A stretch of DNA of 64,000 nucleotides from Aeromonas jandaei (GCF_037890695.1 NZ_CP149571.1:2758001-2822000), one strand, 5' to 3'. Counted from the first letter of the stretch, positions 46,708-56,833 are shown. Numbers and translations are program-made. The notes: a model not told the origin generated them from the letters alone.

Positions 46708-47616
46708 TTATCCCTCCATCTTGGTGCGAATGCGCTCGAACAGGCTCTGCAGGCAGGCTTGATCCCGATCGGCGGCCCGCACCGCGCCATACATATGGCG
46801 ACGAATACCGCTGCCGAGAGGGCGGGCGCAGAGCATCCCCTGTCTGACAAACTCCTCGCTGGCCCAGCGCGGCAGGGCGGCAACGCCGAGTCCGGCGGCG
46901 GCCATCTGCAGCATCACAGAGGTGTTGTCCACCGGCTTGCTGCGGGCGGGCTCCACCCCGGCGGGCTGCAAAAAGCGGTTGAAGATATCCATGCGGCTGC
47001 GCTCCACCGGATAGACCAGCAGCACCTCCGGCCCCAGATCGCTCGGCTCGATGCGACTCTGGTGGCAGAGGGGATGATCCGGCGCCATCACCAGAGTCAG
47101 ATCGAAGGCGAACAGCGGCTCGAAGTGGAGATCGCCGCGGGCCTGCACATCGGAGGTGAGCAGCAGATCGAGTTGACCGCCGAGCAGGGCATTGATGGCA
47201 TCAAAACCCGGCACCGACTCCACCTCCAGATCCACCCCAGGCCACTGGCGGCGAAATTCCGGCAACAGCGGCAGCAGCCACTGGATGCAGCTGTGGCAAT
47301 CGAGCGCCAGATGCAGCCTGCCCGCATCGCCGCTCTGTAGGGCCTGCAGCTGCTTCTCGGTCTGGGCCAGGGCGGGCAACACCTGACGGGCGAGGGCGAG
47401 CAGCTGGCTGCCCGCTGCGGTCAGCACCAGCGGGCGGCTCTTGCGCAGGTAAAGCTCCAGATTGAGACGGGTCTCCAGCTCTTTGAGCTGGTGGGACAGG
47501 GCGGACTGGGTGAGGTTGAGGGTCAGCGCCGCACCGGCCAGCGAGCCCTGCTCGGCCAGCGCGGTCAATGTTTTCAAGTGTTTTATCTCTATCCCTGCAT
47601 TGCTTGGCACTGCCAT
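46708..47616 (-). CDS. metR: Methionine biosynthesis activator MetR
   Basis: A 302-residue LysR regulator that activates metE in response to homocysteine. It has EIKHLKTLTALAEQGSLAGA, the HTH TQSALSHQLKELETRLN, the CHSCIQWLLPLLPEF effector-domain segment and LLVYPVERSRMDIF, all close to E. coli MetR. It is divergent from metE, which is the classic arrangement, with a perfect MetR site between them. Start 47616 places eight residues before the conserved EIKHLK; ATG is the only good candidate. Confidence 0.95.
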   Translation of the reverse strand: MAVPSNAGIEIKHLKTLTALAEQGSLAGAALTLNLTQSALSHQLKELETRLNLELYLRKSRPLVLTAAGSQLLALARQVLPALAQTEKQLQALQSGDAGRLHLALDCHSCIQWLLPLLPEFRRQWPGVDLEVESVPGFDAINALLGGQLDLLLTSDVQARGDLHFEPLFAFDLTLVMAPDHPLCHQSRIEPSDLGPEVLLVYPVERSRMDIFNRFLQPAGVEPARSKPVDNTSVMLQMAAAGLGVAALPRWASEEFVRQGMLCARPLGSGIRRHMYGAVRAADRDQACLQSLFERIRTKMEG

Positions 47617-47781
47617 AAGATGGCTCCTTGTGAGATTGCGTATGGCGCTGATGCGGCTGTCGGGGGTGGCTTGGCCTCCTGCCGTCTTGCTGTTGCGCTT
47701 CTTAATACATGCAAGAACGGGCCTCTGTATCCTCGCGGTGAACCTGTTCGGCGGTCAGTTGAGGATTATTTGAGAGCCAGT

Positions 47782-47794
47782 TGAAGAGGATTCA
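47782..47794 (+). promoter_or_regulatory. MetR binding site
   Basis: TGAAGAGGATTCA matches the MetR consensus TGAANNNNNTTCA exactly. It lies between metR and metE. Confidence 0.85.
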
Positions 47795-47838
47795 ATAGCC
47801 AGCGTCACCTTATCTTGTCATTTTGGATGTGTAAACAT

Positions 47839-47859
47839 CTGGATGGCTAAATCATCCAG
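47839..47859. promoter_or_regulatory. Inverted repeat in the metE leader
   Basis: CTGGATG and CATCCAG flank GCTAAAT 37 bases before the metE start codon. It may be an operator or an RNA hairpin. AAACATCT just upstream resembles a MetJ box (AGACGTCT, six of eight), but tandem support is weak. Confidence 0.4.
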
Positions 47860-47896
47860 TTTCCCATCAGATGAATGAGCATAAGGAAATGAACCT

Positions 47897-50162
47897 ATGA
47901 CACGAGCACACACCCTGGGCTTCCCCCGTATCGGCGCCAAGCGCGAGCTGAAATTTGCCCTCGAATCCTACTGGCGTGGCGAGACCACTCAGGCCGAACT
48001 CGTTGCCGTGGGCAAGACGCTGCGTGAGCGCCACTGGCAGGCCCAGCACGGCGCCGGGGTCAATCTGCTGCCGGTGGGCGACTTTGCCTGGTACGATCAG
48101 GTGCTCGGTACCAGCCTGCTGGTGGATGCGGTGCCTGCCCGTCACCGTCATGGCGAGACCGATCTCGACACCCTGTTTCGGGTCGCCCGCGGCCGTGCGC
48201 CGACCGGCCCGGCAGCGGCCGCCGCCGAGATGACCAAATGGTTCAACACCAACTATCACTATCTGGTGCCGGAATTTAGCCGTGATCAGCGCTTCAAGCT
48301 GGGCTGGAGCCAGCTGTTTGACGAGGTCGAAGAGGCCAAGGCGCTGGGGCTGCCGGTCAAGGCGGTGTTGCTGGGGCCCGTCTCTTACCTGTGGCTTGGC
48401 AAGGAGAAAGAGAGCGGCTTCTCGCGCCTTGAACTGCTCGAACGCCTGCTGATCGTCTATCAGGAGATCCTGGCCAAGTTGGCCGCCCAAGGGGTGGAGT
48501 GGGTGCAGATCGACGAACCGGCGCTGACGCTGGACTTGCCGGACGAGTGGCGTCTGGCCTATCTCAATGCCTATGAACGTCTGGCCGGTTCCTGCAAGCT
48601 GCTGCTCACCACCTATTTCGGCTCGGTGGCCCATCAGCGCGACATCATCACCAGCCTCAAGGTGGATGGCCTGCATCTGGATCTGGTGGCCGCCCCCGAA
48701 CAGCTGGAGACCCTGGTGCCGCATCTGCCCGCCCAGTGGGTCATCTCCGCCGGAGTGATCAACGGCCGCAACGTCTGGCGTGCCAATCTGGCCAAGCTGG
48801 CGCCGACCCTGAAATCGCTGAAAGCCAGACTCGGCGAGCGGCTCTGGGTTGCCTCATCCTGCTCATTGCTGCACAGCCCGGTGGATTTGACCCTGGAGCA
48901 GGAGCTGGATCCCCAGACCCGCAGCTGGTTCGCCTTCGCCCTGCAAAAATGTTTCGAGTTGGGGCTGCTCAGAGAGTATCTGGATGGGGGCGAGCTCGAC
49001 AAGATCACCGCCTACAGCCAGCCCATCGTCGATCGGGAGTCTGACAGCCGGGTGCACAAGAAGGCGGTGCAGTCACGGCTCGCCAGCCTCACCAACAGCG
49101 ATTTTGATCGCCACAGCCCCTATCCGGTCAGGGCCGAGCTGCAGCGCTCGGAGCTCAAGCTGCCGCTGCTGCCCACCACCACCATCGGCTCCTTCCCGCA
49201 GACCTCGCAGATCCGGGTATTGCGGCAGGATTGGCGCGCCGGTCGTATCGATAACCGCGCCTACGAGGCGGGCATTAAGGCGGAGATCCGCGATGCCATC
49301 GCGCGTCAGGAGGCCATCGGGCTGGACGTGCTGGTACATGGCGAGGCCGAGCGCAACGACATGGTGGAGTATTTCGGTGAGCTGCTGGATGGCTTTGCCA
49401 TCACCCGCTTCGGTTGGGTACAGAGCTATGGCTCCCGCTGCGTCAAGCCGCCGGTGATCACCCGCGACATCGACCGCCCGACCCCCATGACCCTGGCGTG
49501 GACAAAGTTTGCCCAAAGCCTGACCGACAAGCCGGTCAAGGGGATGCTGACTGGCCCCGTGACCATCCTCTGCTGGTCACTTCCCGCGGGAAGACGTGAG
49601 CCGCGAACAGTCTGCCCTGCAAATCGGGCTGGCCATTCGCGACGAGGTAGCAGATCTGGAAGCCGCTGGCATCAAGATCATCCAGATCGACGAACCGGCG
49701 ATCCGCGAAGGTTTGCCCCTGCGCAAGCAGGATCATCAGGCCTATCTCGACTGGGCAGTGCGGGCCTTCCGTCTGAGTGCCAGCCCGGTGGCGGACAGCA
49801 CCCAGATCCACACCCACATGTGCTACAGCGACTTCAACCTCATCATCGAGGCGGTGGCGGCGCTGGATGCGGACGTGATCACCATAGAGACCAGCCGCAG
49901 CCAGATGCAGCTGCTCGAAGCGTTCGAACGCTTCAACTACCCCAACGAGATTGGCCCGGGCGTTTACGACATCCACTCGCCGAACGTGCCGAGCCAGAGC
50001 TGGATTGAGGGGTTGCTGCGCAAGGCCGCCAAACAGATCCCGGCCGAGCGGCTCTGGGTCAACCCGGATTGCGGCCTCAAGACCCGCGGCTGGGAAGAGA
50101 CCGAGGCCGCTCTCAAGGTGATGGTCGATGCCACCAGGGCGCTGCGGGCCGAGCTAGCGTAA
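47897..50162 (+). pseudogene. metE: Cobalamin-independent methionine synthase MetE, frameshifted at about 49579
   Basis: Transfers the methyl group of methyltetrahydropteroyl-triglutamate to homocysteine. The N-terminal reading frame (from ATG 47897, AAGGA upstream) is normal to about residue 560, through [13 protein letters not shown]. There the sequence TGGTCACTTCCCG contains an extra base compared with the expected Trp-Ser-Phe-Pro codons; removing A49579 restores FPREDVSRE and the downstream frame to 50162. The zinc ligands ([16 protein letters not shown]) lie after the shift. Corrected length is 754 residues, equal to the family. As written the enzyme would be dead; a sequencing error is plausible. 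MetR control is clear from the upstream site. Confidence 0.92.
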
Positions 50163-50204
50163 CCGGCAAGCCGTGACCGCCATCGATAAGGTGGCGTGCT
50201 GAAA

Positions 50205-50252
50205 AACGAAAAGAGAGAGGGGAAGCCACTGCTTCCCCTCTCTCTTTTCGTT
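50205..50252 (+). terminator. Intrinsic terminator of metE
   Basis: A 22-bp perfect stem (arms 50205-50226 and 50231-50252, loop CACT) with GAGAGAGGGGAAGC on the 5' arm and T-rich 3' arm end. Confidence 0.88.
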
Positions 50253-50350
50253 GGCCACTTTTTCACTTGCTCCTGATCCTTGCCACAGCCCGCTTTGCAC
50301 TAGGCTCAGAGGTGGCAGAAGTGGATGGAGTCGCGGCCATGGGGGTTGGT

Positions 50351-51088
50351 ATGAGGATCGCAATCCTGTGGGGATTGCTGATGTGGCAGAGTGTCTGGGC
50401 GGCGCCAGCGGCCGAGTTGAAGCTGGTCTATTTTGACGACTTTGCCCCATATTCGTGGCGTGACGAACAGGGTAAGATGCGCGGGCTGATGATCGATGTG
50501 ATGGATCGGGTGGCAGCGCAGATGGGGCTGCGGGTGCGCCATGAGGGCTATCCGTGGCAACGGGCGCAGAAGATGGTGCGTCTGGCGCAGGCCGATGGTT
50601 TTGTGACCGTTGCCACCCGCGAGCGGCGCAGCTATACCCTGGTTGTGGAAGAGCCGGTCACGACGACGACCCTGACGATATTTACGCCGCGTGCTCATTC
50701 CCATATGCAGGCGTTCCTGCAAGCCAAGCGTCTGGGGGATCTCAAGGCGTTCACCTTTCTCGACTATCTGGGCAATGGCTGGGGCAAGGAGAACCTGGCC
50801 AGCTTCACCGTTCATCAGACCATCAATGTTGATAACGTCTTCAAAATGCTGGCTGCGGGTCGGGGGGATCTGATGGTGACAGACCCACTTGTCGCACGCT
50901 TCAAACTCAACAAGCTGGGGCTGGCCAATCAGGTGGTTGAAGTTCCACTCGTGCTTGACTCGACTCCGTTCAATCTCTGCATCGGCAAACACTCCCGCTT
51001 CAATACCCGGCTCACCGAGTTCAACAGGGCTTTGCAGCAGTTGCGACAAAGTGGCGAACTGGCGCGCATTGAAGCCCGCTATCGTTGA
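50351..51088 (+). CDS. Periplasmic solute-binding protein, SBP_bac_3-like
   Basis: A 245-residue protein with a signal peptide (MRIAILWGLLMWQSVWAAPA) and the amino-acid-type binding fold: LKLVYFDDFAPYSWRDEQGK, GLMIDVMDRVAAQMGL and a second lobe with MLAAGRGDLMVTDPLVARF. No ABC permease or ATPase is adjacent, so it may be an orphan sensor or scavenger protein. ATG 50351 is chosen because the signal peptide begins there; a start further upstream would bury it. Confidence 0.83.
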   Translation: MRIAILWGLLMWQSVWAAPAAELKLVYFDDFAPYSWRDEQGKMRGLMIDVMDRVAAQMGLRVRHEGYPWQRAQKMVRLAQADGFVTVATRERRSYTLVVEEPVTTTTLTIFTPRAHSHMQAFLQAKRLGDLKAFTFLDYLGNGWGKENLASFTVHQTINVDNVFKMLAAGRGDLMVTDPLVARFKLNKLGLANQVVEVPLVLDSTPFNLCIGKHSRFNTRLTEFNRALQQLRQSGELARIEARYR

Positions 51089-51128
51089 ACCCTGATGACA
51101 CAAGTCGTTGCAACCTGGGGGCTAGAAA

Positions 51129-51161
51129 CGAAAGAGGGAAGGCGCAAGCCTTCCCTCTTCG
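51129..51161. terminator. Bidirectional terminator
   Basis: CGAAAGAGGGAAGGC / GCCTTCCCTCTTCG stem with loop GCAA, between the solute-binding gene and the convergent glycosyltransferase gene. Confidence 0.75.
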
Positions 51162-51185
51162 CTGCATCCACGACAAGCACCGGGA

Positions 51186-52301
51186 TTAGCACGCTTGCTG
51201 CAGATTGAGTGGCTGGGGGGCGGATTGTTTGATTAACAGTGGCGCGGACGGCAGTGATGGGCGCTCACGCTCCAGCACCCTGTTTAGCCACTGGCGGTCG
51301 AGGGTGATCTGGTTGCGATCAGTCACCACCAGATTGTGATGCTGGGCTCCGAGGCAGCCGTAGTGGCGCGGATCTGTCTGGGTAAAGAGGCCAAGACAAG
51401 GGACACCACTGGCGGCGGCCAGATGCAGCGGCCCGGTATCGCAGCTGACAAAGAGGGAAAGTCCGGCGGTGACGGCTGCAAATTCGCACAGACTGGTGAG
51501 CGAGAGGGTGGCATCGCCGACCAGAGGCAGTGGCGCTGCCGGGTCGTTGAACTGGAGCATCACAGCGTCGGGAGCTTGCCGGCGCAATTGGGCCAGCAGT
51601 CGTTGCCATTGGATGGGGGAGAGCCCCTTGCCTTTGCGGGCGCCGGTAAAAAAGCCGATAAGCGGTTGCCCCGGGTGTGCTCTGGCCAGCTCCGCCAGCT
51701 GGGGATGGCGGGTCGCCATGGGCAGCCCCAACGCTATCTGCTGCTCGGGGCCTGCATCCACACCCAGCAGGCGCAGCGGGCGGTAGGCGTAGTGGCGATC
51801 TTCTTCGATGGGTTCCGGACGGGCGAAGATCGCATCCCCCTTGGCATCGTCAAATCCCCGTTTTTCGCAGCCGCGCACCCAGGCGGCCAGCAGGTGGTCG
51901 GTGCTGGAGGCAAACGGCACATAGACCCGGTCGTAACGCTGTTGGCGCAGTTGCCAAAGGGCGGGCAGGGCGCTGATCAACCCTTTCCCCTGCAATCTGA
52001 TCAGATGAATGCGGTGCAGGTTGAGGGCAGTAAACAGGGGGAGCAGTGGCCCCTTGCTGCAAACCAGCTCGATCTCGGCGCCGGGGTGGGTCTTTTGTAC
52101 TTGCTGCAGGAAGGGGAGCAAAAAGAGGTTGTTGCCAATCCGGTTGTTGCTGCGTACCACAAGAATGCGGCGAGGGGGCGCTTCACCGGGTGGGAGCAGG
52201 GAGCCTCGGGCCAGCCAGGCGAGGAGCGAGCGCTCGATGCCGGATGTCCATTGGCGACGCTGACCGTCGAAGCGGCGCAGTATGTCTCTGACTTTTTTCA
52301 T
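51186..52301 (-). CDS. Glycosyltransferase family 9 (heptosyltransferase-like)
   Basis: A 371-residue GT9 protein with the ADP-heptose:LPS heptosyltransferase fold: N-terminal ILVVRSNNRIGNNLFLLPFL and C-terminal FVSCDTGPLHLAAASGVPCL (the DTG-HLA donor-binding motif). It probably adds a heptose to LPS core or a related glycan. It is not within an LPS cluster here, and it is an orphan gene with its own AT-rich upstream region. The exact acceptor is unknown. Confidence 0.88.
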   Translation of the reverse strand: MKKVRDILRRFDGQRRQWTSGIERSLLAWLARGSLLPPGEAPPRRILVVRSNNRIGNNLFLLPFLQQVQKTHPGAEIELVCSKGPLLPLFTALNLHRIHLIRLQGKGLISALPALWQLRQQRYDRVYVPFASSTDHLLAAWVRGCEKRGFDDAKGDAIFARPEPIEEDRHYAYRPLRLLGVDAGPEQQIALGLPMATRHPQLAELARAHPGQPLIGFFTGARKGKGLSPIQWQRLLAQLRRQAPDAVMLQFNDPAAPLPLVGDATLSLTSLCEFAAVTAGLSLFVSCDTGPLHLAAASGVPCLGLFTQTDPRHYGCLGAQHHNLVVTDRNQITLDRQWLNRVLERERPSLPSAPLLIKQSAPQPLNLQQAC

Positions 52302-52371
52302 GGGGGCGTACTCGGGCTGAGAAGAATGCCCCCTAAATAGACACAGGGATTCTTAAGAAATTATTAATTTT

Positions 52372-53253
52372 TTAATCAGGAAGGGGATTTTCCCCTGTTA
52401 TGTGATCGGTAACCGTCTGCCAGAAGGCGTCAGCCAGTGGCGAGTGACTATTTGGCGGACGGATGAGGCCAATCGCCCAGCATGCCTCGCTCTCCGTTAA
52501 AGGCAGGGTGATCACATCCGGGTGCTCTATGGTGGTGGAGGAGGGCACCAGGGTCCAGGCGATCTCTGCGGCGGCGGTGGCGACGCCCGCTGCAAAGTCA
52601 TTGACGTACTGGATCCCCTGAAAGCGCAATCCGCTCTGGGCCAGATAGTTCATCAGGTGATCGTAAAACGACGGAGCCTTGTCCCGGCGCAGGATAGCCA
52701 ACGGCTTGTCCACCAGATCGGCCAACTCTCTCACCTCCCTATAGCTGGCGGGCAGCACGGCAACAAAATGGGCTCGTTCGACCGACATGGCGTGCCACCC
52801 CTTGGGGGCGGGCAGGCGGCAAAAACCGAGATCCAGCTTGCCCTCGCTTAACGCCAGCAACTGGTGGTGGGTGGAGAGATCGTTGAGCTCAATGGTCACC
52901 TGCGGTCGCTCGGCGCGAAAGCGGGCGATGACCGCAGGCACCAGGATCTTGGTAGCGACGCCAAAACCGATACGCAGGGTGCCTACGTTGCCCGCCAGCA
53001 CATCGCGGGCGGTGCGCGAGAGCTGCTCGCTTTGGATAACCAGGGTGCGGGCATCCTCATAAAGGGCTCGCCCCAGCACAGTGAGGCGGGTGGTGCTGGC
53101 GTTGCGCTCGAACAGTTCGCCGCCCAGCTCCTCCTCCAGCCGCCTTATCTGCTTGCTCAGTGCCGACTGGGTGACATGCTGGCGTACCGCTGCCTGACCG
53201 AAATGCAGCACTTCGCCCAAGGTGACGAAGGCCTTCAGATCCCGTAGCTCCAC
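52372..53253 (-). CDS. LysR-family transcriptional regulator
   Basis: A 293-residue LysR regulator: HTH AAVRQHVTQSALSKQIRRLE and effector domain with TLRIGFGVATKILVPAVI. It is divergent from the 6-phospho-beta-glucosidase gene, with the shared region carrying the short dyad ATTCC/GGAAT at about 53265-53279. Its control of that glycosidase is inferred from position only. The C-terminus is ordinary in length. Confidence 0.88.
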   Translation of the reverse strand: MELRDLKAFVTLGEVLHFGQAAVRQHVTQSALSKQIRRLEEELGGELFERNASTTRLTVLGRALYEDARTLVIQSEQLSRTARDVLAGNVGTLRIGFGVATKILVPAVIARFRAERPQVTIELNDLSTHHQLLALSEGKLDLGFCRLPAPKGWHAMSVERAHFVAVLPASYREVRELADLVDKPLAILRRDKAPSFYDHLMNYLAQSGLRFQGIQYVNDFAAGVATAAAEIAWTLVPSSTTIEHPDVITLPLTESEACWAIGLIRPPNSHSPLADAFWQTVTDHITGENPLPD

Positions 53254-53409
53254 AGTAGCTCCTTCATTCCTTGCGGGAATATTGAATGGTCACATTTGTC
53301 ATTGGACGGAATTCTAGAACTGTTCGATGCTATTGCCAATTCAATTGGGTGCCGCCAGCCGGCGCAATCTAGGTGGCCTGGACCACCGCCGCAGAAGGAG
53401 CAACACCAG

Positions 53410-54843
53410 ATGCATCACCACAAGTTCAACGACTTCCCGAGCGATTTTCTGTGGGGCGCCGCCTCCGCCGCCTATCAGGTGGAGGGGGGTTGGAATGCCG
53501 ATGGCAAGGGACCCTCGGTGTGGGATCTCTTCACCAAATTGCCGGGCAAGACCTTTGAGGGGAGCAACGGCGATGTGGCGGTGGATCACTACCACCGCAT
53601 GGAGGAGGACGTGGCACTGATGGCCGAGATGGGGCTCAAGGCTTACCGCTTCTCGGTGAGCTGGCCGCGCATCTACCCCACAGGTCGGGGGGAGGTGAAC
53701 GAGGCAGGTCTGGCCTTCTACGAGAAGCTGATCGACACCCTCTTGGCCCACCAGATCGAGCCGGTGCTGACCCTCTACCACTGGGATCTGCCGCAGGCGC
53801 TGCAGGATGAGTACGGCGGTTGGGAAGACCGACGCATTATCGAGGATTTCGAGCGCTACTGCGTGACCCTCTATCAGCGCTTTGCCGGCAAGGTGAAGTA
53901 CTGGGTGTCGCTTAACGAGCAGAACTACAACCTGACCAACGCCTATCAGCTCGGCACCCATCCGCCCGCCGTGCAGGATCGCAAGCGCTTCTTCGCCGCC
54001 AACCACATCGCGTTTCTGGCCAATGCCCGGGTCATCAAGGCGTTTCGCCAGCATGTGCCGAACGGCTTGATTGGCCCGAGCTTTGCCTATTCCCCTGCCT
54101 ATCCGGCGTCGTGCGACCCGAAAGATATGCTGGCCTATGAGAACGCCGAGGAGTTCAACAACCTCTGGTGGCTGGATGCCTACTGCTTTGGCCGTTATCC
54201 GCAGGCGGCGCTCGCTTACTTGCGGGAAAATGGCGAGGCGCCCGAGATCCTGCCGGGCGATATGGAGTTGCTGCGCGAAGGGACGCCCGACTACATTGGC
54301 GTCAACTACTACTACACCCTGACCTACACCGATAACCCCTTGGGCGGTCAGACCCTGCAGCGCATCAACACCACCGGCAAGAAGGGCACCACGCCATCGA
54401 GCGGCATTCCCGGCCTCTACAAGACGGCGCCCAATCCGCACCTTGAGACCAGCAACTGGGATTGGGCCATCGACCCGACCGGGATGCGCATCGCGCTGCG
54501 TCGCCTCTCTTCCCGTTACGGTTTGCCGCTGATGATCACCGAGAACGGCCTTGGCGAGTTCGACAAGCTGGAGGCGGGCGACAAGGTGAACGATGAGTAC
54601 CGCATCGATTATCTGCGCAGCCACGTCAAGGCGTGCCAGGAGGCGATGCAGGACGGGGTGGAATTGCTCGGCTACTGTGCCTGGTCGTTCACCGACATCC
54701 TGAGCTGGCTCAACGGCTACCAGAAGCGTTACGGCTTCGTCTATGTGGAGCGTGACGAGCAGGGGGGCTCCCTTCGCCGGATCAAGAAGGCGAGTTTCCA
54801 CTGGTACAGCCAGGTGATCGCCAGCCAGGGCAAGCAGCTCTGA
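53410..54843 (+). CDS. GH1 6-phospho-beta-glucosidase
   Basis: A 477-residue glycoside hydrolase family 1 enzyme. The acid/base is E170 in WVSLNEQN and the nucleophile E378 in MITENGLGE. The 6-phosphate-binding set S432, K439 and Y441 appears in SWLNGYQKRYGF with the same spacing as in 6-phospho-beta-galactosidase, so a phosphorylated substrate is likely. ATG 53410 has AAGGAG nine bases upstream; upstream in-frame codons are unlikely. No PTS transporter gene is adjacent, so the phosphorylated sugar must come from elsewhere. Confidence 0.92.
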   Translation: MHHHKFNDFPSDFLWGAASAAYQVEGGWNADGKGPSVWDLFTKLPGKTFEGSNGDVAVDHYHRMEEDVALMAEMGLKAYRFSVSWPRIYPTGRGEVNEAGLAFYEKLIDTLLAHQIEPVLTLYHWDLPQALQDEYGGWEDRRIIEDFERYCVTLYQRFAGKVKYWVSLNEQNYNLTNAYQLGTHPPAVQDRKRFFAANHIAFLANARVIKAFRQHVPNGLIGPSFAYSPAYPASCDPKDMLAYENAEEFNNLWWLDAYCFGRYPQAALAYLRENGEAPEILPGDMELLREGTPDYIGVNYYYTLTYTDNPLGGQTLQRINTTGKKGTTPSSGIPGLYKTAPNPHLETSNWDWAIDPTGMRIALRRLSSRYGLPLMITENGLGEFDKLEAGDKVNDEYRIDYLRSHVKACQEAMQDGVELLGYCAWSFTDILSWLNGYQKRYGFVYVERDEQGGSLRRIKKASFHWYSQVIASQGKQL

Positions 54844-54867
54844 CGGTTTATCGCGTCGCGTAACAAG

Positions 54868-54896
54868 CGGGCCCGGGCAATCCCCGGGCCCGTTTG
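54868..54896 (+). terminator. Intrinsic terminator of the glucosidase gene
   Basis: CGGGCCCGGG / CCCGGGCCCG stem with a 5-base loop, then TTTGCTTT. Confidence 0.75.
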
Positions 54897-55044
54897 CTTT
54901 GGTTGCCATCTTTGGCCGAGAGGGGAGAGGGGGCCGGAAGTGGGGCGCATTGCTTGGCGTTTGCTGATTTTTGTCCTGCCAAAGCTGGCGACCCCTGCTA
55001 TTATCTGCGGCCAAACATGAGCCAATAAAAATCAGGATATCGTG

Positions 55045-56805
55045 ATGACTGACCACACTTTTATTCCCGGCAAGGACGCGGCGCTGGAAGACTCCATCGA
55101 ATGCTTCCAGACCAAGCTGCAAGCTCTGGGCTTTGATATTGAAGAGGCCTCCTGGCTCAACCCCGTGCCGAACGTCTGGTCGGTGCACATCCGGGACAAG
55201 GAGTGCTCACTCTGCTTTACCAATGGCAAGGGTGCCAGCAAGAAGGCGGCACTTGCCTCCGCTCTGGGTGAGTATTTCGAGCGTCTCTCCACCAACTACT
55301 TCTTCGCCGACTTCTATCTTGGCGAGCAGGTAGCCAACGGCGATTTCGTTCACTACCCGAACGAGAAGTGGTTCCCCATCGAGGGGGAGCAACTGCCAGC
55401 CGGTCTGCTCGACAGCTTCACCCGCAAGTTCTACAACCCGGATGGCGAAGTGACCGCCGAGATGCTGGTGGATCTGCAATCTGGCAACGAGGAGCGCGGC
55501 ATCGTCGCCCTGCCGTTCGAGCGCCAGTCCGATCACGAGACTGTCTACATCCCGATGAACATCATCGGCAACCTCTATGTCTCCAACGGCATGAGCGCCG
55601 GCAACACCAAGACTGAAGCGCGTACTCAGGCGCTCTCCGAGGTATTCGAGCGCCACGTGAAGAACAGGATCATCGCCGAGGCGCTGAGCCTGCCGCTGAT
55701 CCCGAACGACGTGATTGCCCGTTATCCGGGGATTGCCGCCTCTATCGCGGCACTGGAAGCGGAAGGTTTCCCGATTTACAGCTTCGATGCCTCTCTGGGC
55801 GGCCGCTATCCGGTCATCTGCGTGGTGCTGCTCAACCCGAGCAACGGTACCTGCTTTGCCTCCTTCGGCGCCCATCCGCGCTTTGAAGTGGCCTTCGAAC
55901 GTACCGTGACCGAGTTGCTGCAGGGCCGTGGTCTCAAGGATCTCGACGTGTTTGTGCCGCCATCATTCGACAACGAGCAGGTGGCGGATCACCACAACCT
56001 CGAGACCCACTTCATCGACTCTTCCGGCCTTATCAGTTGGGATCTGTTCAAGGAAGAGGCCGACTTCGAGTTTGCTGATTGGGATTTCCGCGGCACCTCG
56101 CAGGAGGAGTTCGACCACCTGATCGGCATCTTCCACGAGCTGGAGCAGCCGGTCTATATCGCCGATTACGAGCACCTGGGCGTCTACGCCTGCCGCATCC
56201 TGGTGCCCGGCATGTCCGACATCTATCCGGCCGAAGATCTGCTGCTGGCCAACAACACCATGGGGGCCCATCTGCGCGAGACCATCCTGGCGCTGCCATC
56301 ACTTGATTGGGATGCCGAGCAGTATATGGCGTTGTTTGATCAACTGGACGAAGAGGGGCACGACGAGCGTACCCGCGTGCGTGAGCTGCTGGGCATCGCT
56401 GCCGCCAAGGGCACCGCGCTGCACACCCTGCGTGTTGGCGAGCTGAAAGCCATGCTGGCGCTGGCTGCCGGTGAGCTGGAGACTGCGCTGGATCTCATCG
56501 ATTGGACCATGGAGTTCAACCAGTCGGTGTTCCCGGCCGAGCGTGCCAGCTACTATCGTGCCCTGCGCGCCTGCGTCGAGCTTTTCCTCGACGAGGAGCG
56601 CGACCCCGAGCAGTATCGTGGCGTCTTTACCCGTATGTATGGTGAGGATACGCTGGCACAGGCCTGGGCCAACGCCAGTGGCGAAGCGCGTTTCCACGGG
56701 CTGGAGGCGGCTGACTTGTCGCTTTCCCAATTCCCGCTGCACCAGAAGCTGCTGGCGGCTTACGAGAAGCTGCAAAAGGCCAAGCGTGCCCATCAGTGGT
56801 CATAA
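55045..56805 (+). CDS. ycaO: YcaO-domain protein
   Basis: A 586-residue protein matching E. coli YcaO, described as an accessory factor for RimO methylthiolation of ribosomal protein S12. An N-terminal region (WSVHIRDKECSLCFTNGKGA) leads into the ATP-binding YcaO domain (SKKAALASALGEYFERLSTN; GMSAGNTKTEARTQALSEVF), with a C-terminal helical repeat region rich in Glu and Leu. ATG 55045 has AGGAT upstream; GTG 55042 is the alternative. The order ycaO-focA-pflB is as in E. coli. Confidence 0.95.
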   Translation: MTDHTFIPGKDAALEDSIECFQTKLQALGFDIEEASWLNPVPNVWSVHIRDKECSLCFTNGKGASKKAALASALGEYFERLSTNYFFADFYLGEQVANGDFVHYPNEKWFPIEGEQLPAGLLDSFTRKFYNPDGEVTAEMLVDLQSGNEERGIVALPFERQSDHETVYIPMNIIGNLYVSNGMSAGNTKTEARTQALSEVFERHVKNRIIAEALSLPLIPNDVIARYPGIAASIAALEAEGFPIYSFDASLGGRYPVICVVLLNPSNGTCFASFGAHPRFEVAFERTVTELLQGRGLKDLDVFVPPSFDNEQVADHHNLETHFIDSSGLISWDLFKEEADFEFADWDFRGTSQEEFDHLIGIFHELEQPVYIADYEHLGVYACRILVPGMSDIYPAEDLLLANNTMGAHLRETILALPSLDWDAEQYMALFDQLDEEGHDERTRVRELLGIAAAKGTALHTLRVGELKAMLALAAGELETALDLIDWTMEFNQSVFPAERASYYRALRACVELFLDEERDPEQYRGVFTRMYGEDTLAQAWANASGEARFHGLEAADLSLSQFPLHQKLLAAYEKLQKAKRAHQWS

Positions 56806-56833
56806 AGATACATTGACAATGTGCGAGTAAAGG

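Noticed and set aside
53341..55188. 615-codon minus-strand open frame opposite the GH1 gene
   Set aside because: No family motifs; the plus-strand glucosidase has both catalytic residues and the phosphate site.
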